A stretch of 64,000 bases of DNA from NCBI GenBank assembly GCA_002077065.1, contig NAJO01000018.1, positions 682,001-746,000 on the forward strand, written 5' to 3'. Made by a program: the position numbers and the translations under genes. Shown piece by piece: positions 62,803 to 64,000 of the stretch (position 1 is the first letter of the stretch; each line of letters starts with the position of its first letter). The notes under the pieces were generated by a model. It searched no databases. It saw nothing but the letters and a program-made list of their open reading frames with translations, and was not told the DNA's origin. This stretch comes from Cryoendolithus antarcticus. Taxonomy: Eukaryota; Ascomycota; Dothideomycetes; Cladosporiales; Cladosporiaceae.

Positions 62803-64000
62803 ATGGCTGTCACGGCACCCTTGATATCCAATCCAGCGGAAAACCGCGGACCAGTCCTCATCGTCTGGTTTGTGGCATTTGTGTGCGTTGCGCTTGCGTT
62901 CATCGGGCTGCGCCTGGCTATCCGCATACACCGACAGCTCCTGGGCTGGGTAGGGCGAGCGTTGGATAGGTCAATTCCTATGAGCGAACAGCTAATAGCG
63001 ACTGCAGGACGACTTGACGATTGTGCTAGCCTCCATTGCATCAATCGCGCAGACGATCTTCGTCGGCATCGCTGTTCACCATGGATACGGCAGGCACATT
63101 GGCGATATCTCGAAGCCTGAGCTGAAGAAAGCCCAATTCTGGTTCTATATCTGTCAGATATGCTACAAATGCGTCATATGGCCGACAAAGATCTCCATCC
63201 TCTTGATGTACCTTCGGATCTTCGGCGACACGCCCTCGATACGAGCATATGGAATGAAGTTTCGCCACCTGGCATTGGGACTGATGGCGGTCGTAGTGAT
63301 TATCTTCATTGCAACGTCGGCCGTCGGAGTCTTCGCTTGTACGCCTGTACGGTTCTCTTGGGATAAGTCCATAGCGGGTGGGCATTGCGTACAGCAGATC
63401 CCTTGGTGGTACTCGTATGCTGCGTTGAACATCTCGACGGACATCGCAATTCTTGCGCTACCAATACCACTCATTCACGGTCTGATGCAGATCAAGAAGC
63501 GACAGAAGCTGATATTGACTGGGATATTCTTGCTAGGAGGATTGTGAGTGGTCTCTGTTTCCCGTGACGGGACTGGACTAATGTTGTGCAGCGTCTGTGT
63601 AGTCACGATCGTACGCATGACCACGCTTAAGACTGGCTCAGGCGCCGCAGACCCGACCTACAATGGAGTTGACACCCTGCAGTGGACCGGCGTGGAGACC
63701 AATGTTGGCCTCATATGTGCCTGTCTGCCTCTCCTTCGTCCGGTGCTCAACCGTGTCATCCCCTGGTTCGGTCAACGGACCGTGGCAGGGACCTACAACC
63801 GTCCGACAGCTCAAGCAGCTGTACCATATCATTCGAACAGTGCAGAGCGTAAGCAGCGCGCCACAACGAACGATCGAAGTTCATGGCAGAAGTGGACTAC
63901 GCAAGGTGACACGATGATCTTGAACGATATTTCTACGCATGGGCCGGAGAGTAGGAGCAGCAGTCAAGTGGGCATCACAGATGGGATCTTCAAGAAAGTA
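62803..64000 (+). CDS. Rhodopsin-fold membrane protein (SAT4/Pth11-like), 3' cut
   Basis: Seven-helix integral membrane protein of the fungal rhodopsin-like family that includes SAT4 and Pth11-related receptors; proposed role in sensing external cues. Exons 62803-62949, 63008-63543 and 63592 to the edge, phases agree, 364 residues so far and no stop before base 64000. Cues: VLIVWFVAFVCVALAFIGLR (TM1), LLGWDDLTIVLAS across the splice, GYGRHIGDISKPELKKAQFW, YKCVIWPTKISILLMYLRIF, ACTPVRFSWDKSIAGGHC, NISTDIAILALPIPLIHGLM, then VRMTTLKTG and WTGVETNVGLICACLPLLRP. There is no CFEM domain at the N-terminus, unlike Pth11 itself. The cytosolic tail is Ser/Thr-rich. Confidence 0.88.

Noticed and set aside
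1..64000. CRISPR array, insertion sequence or complete transposon
   Set aside because: No regularly spaced identical repeats with unique spacers, no transposase or reverse-transcriptase ORF, and no terminal repeats were found; the organism is a eukaryote.

Overview
The window reads as the euchromatic genome of a filamentous ascomycete, most likely a dothideomycete close to Capnodiales/Mycosphaerellales. Genes are densely packed on both strands. Introns are mostly 50-60 nt with GT-AG ends and recognisable branch points. Several families are typical of Pezizomycotina: a DUF1770 protein, a Zn2Cys6 regulator, a Pth11/SAT4-like rhodopsin-fold receptor, an AA11-like copper LPMO and a thaumatin-like GPI protein. 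The taxonomic call is inference from gene content and not from a marker search.

Layout. 0-4 kb: the 5' part of an unknown gene running off the left edge, repeat-rich non-coding DNA, and an MFS transporter. 4-15 kb: a DUF4202 protein, a small secreted cysteine protein, an SRA-YDG protein, a PP2C phosphatase, a Zn2Cys6 regulator, a conserved membrane protein and a second secreted cysteine protein. 16-24 kb: tRNase Z, a cupin, ribosomal protein S18 (uS13), an LPMO and a decayed third cysteine-protein copy. 24-36 kb: a giant SRm160/300-type protein, beta-mannosidase and an M24 aminopeptidase. 35.8-38 kb: three tandem small membrane-peptide units, then a thaumatin-like protein. 38-50 kb: calcineurin B, DUF1770, a P-loop sulfotransferase-like protein, an SDR, a large Gln/Pro-rich zinc-finger-like protein and Pus7. 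51-59 kb: two tandem paralogues of a short lineage family, a coiled-coil protein, an epimerase, an SRPBCC protein and an interrupted gene. 59-64 kb: an allantoate-permease-like MFS and a rhodopsin-fold receptor cut by the right edge.

Housekeeping functions (tRNA 3' processing, pseudouridylation, ribosome, calcineurin signalling) are interspersed with secreted and transport functions. I see no biosynthetic cluster, transposon or CRISPR array.

The most unusual signal is a family of small secreted proteins at three places within 20 kb (5.1, 14.5 and 23.9 kb). All share one module, C-x14-C-x16-20-C-x12-C-x5-C. Two of the three also share a phase-2 intron at the same module position. One gene carries two modules in tandem. 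The other two carry different lesions: a one-base frame change, and a frame change plus a GT-to-AT donor. This looks like a fast-evolving effector-like family. Other points of interest are the ~280-bp tandem array of small transmembrane ORFs, a tRNase Z with a targeting-sequence-like upstream frame lacking AUG, and an SRA gene whose intron lacks a GT donor in the required frame.
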